From positions 1 to 5,389 of the forward strand of contig CALVIK010000106.1 in the NCBI GenBank assembly GCA_944329545.1: a stretch of 5,389 bases of DNA. The letters run 5' to 3'. The notes under the pieces were generated by a model that was not told the origin of the DNA, ran no database searches, and saw only the letters and a list, made by a program, of their open reading frames with translations. Each line of letters starts with the position of its first letter. The first letter of the stretch is position 1. Both the position numbers and the translations under genes were made by a program. This DNA is from an uncultured Bacilli bacterium (lineage in GTDB: Bacteria > Bacillota_I > Bacilli_A > RF39 > UBA660). Shown piece by piece: positions 5,262 through 5,389 of this stretch.

Positions 5262-5389
5262 CCGTCATCAATATCTTCAAGTCTAACATCTGGAAGAACG
5301 ATTTGTCTTTCTTCACAAATTCTTTTGAATTTTTCACGAAAGGCTTGACATTCTTTTACCCTACTATCAGGATAAATTCTTTTACTGTT
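5249..5389 (-). CDS. C-terminal end of an unidentified protein (partial)
   Basis: The last 46 codons of a minus-strand gene that begins beyond the right edge; the frame is open from 5389 to TAA at 5249-5251. The visible tail is charged: a Lys/Arg-rich, probably helical part around VKECQAFREKFKRICEER with two Cys, then VLPDVRLEDIDDGNDL, an acidic end. There is no membrane segment. I do not recognise the family from this fragment. That it is real is supported by the open frame, the codon style matching its neighbours, and a terminator hairpin placed exactly over its stop. Confidence 0.7.
   Translation of the reverse strand, partial: NSKRIYPDSRVKECQAFREKFKRICEERQIVLPDVRLEDIDDGNDL

Noticed and set aside
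1..5389. Use of UGA as Trp, as in Mycoplasma and relatives
   Set aside because: No visible gene stops at TGA, but the conserved Trp positions are TGG and no gene is broken by internal TGA, so the standard code fits. Nine stops are too few to read anything into TGA being absent.
1..5389. Mobile elements, CRISPR arrays, tRNA or rRNA genes
   Set aside because: I looked for spaced direct repeats, terminal inverted repeats, transposase or recombinase motifs and tRNA arms and saw none; the inverted repeats found are all explained as terminators.

Overview
The window reads as an AT-rich chromosomal segment of a low-GC Gram-positive bacterium with a compact genome. The evidence is strong AGGAGG-type ribosome binding sites, a lipobox lipoprotein, the cdaA-cdaR gene pair, short spacers, and intrinsic terminators after most transcription units. 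The style resembles uncultured gut Bacilli of the RF39/Mollicutes-adjacent kind; that placement is inference from gene style, not proof. The standard code fits: Trp is read as TGG, and the visible genes end in TAA or TAG.

All genes but one lie on the minus strand. From the right edge, reading leftward: the 3' end of an unidentified gene (5249-5389) with its own terminator. Next is a three-gene operon (5161-3593) with a clear promoter: a membrane-anchored thioredoxin-fold-like protein without CXXC, the tRNA methyltransferase TrmL, and a single-pass membrane protein with a long acidic, probably disordered tail. A strong terminator ends it. Then comes a second operon (3501-1332): cdaA, the membrane diadenylate cyclase that makes c-di-AMP, overlapping cdaR, its YbbR-domain regulator. 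A terminator follows, and directly after it the consensus promoter of a monocistronic HdeD/DUF308-like membrane protein (1263-733).

The only plus-strand gene is a small DUF378 membrane protein (506-706). It converges on the HdeD-like gene, and the two share one bidirectional hairpin. Divergent from it on the left is a small lipoprotein (397-92) that looks shorter than its relatives and may be truncated. A minus-strand terminator sits at the left edge.

The best-supported function is c-di-AMP synthesis and control (CdaA plus CdaR), which in Firmicutes sets potassium and osmolyte balance and is tied to the cell wall. The usual third gene, glmM, is not here. Most of the other products are membrane or envelope proteins of unknown role. 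I see no mobile element, CRISPR array, tRNA or rRNA. I did not find a clearly new system; the best leads are the uncharacterised membrane proteins flanking trmL, the DGG variant of the CdaA motif, and the shortened lipoprotein. No stretch over 300 bases lacks a gene.
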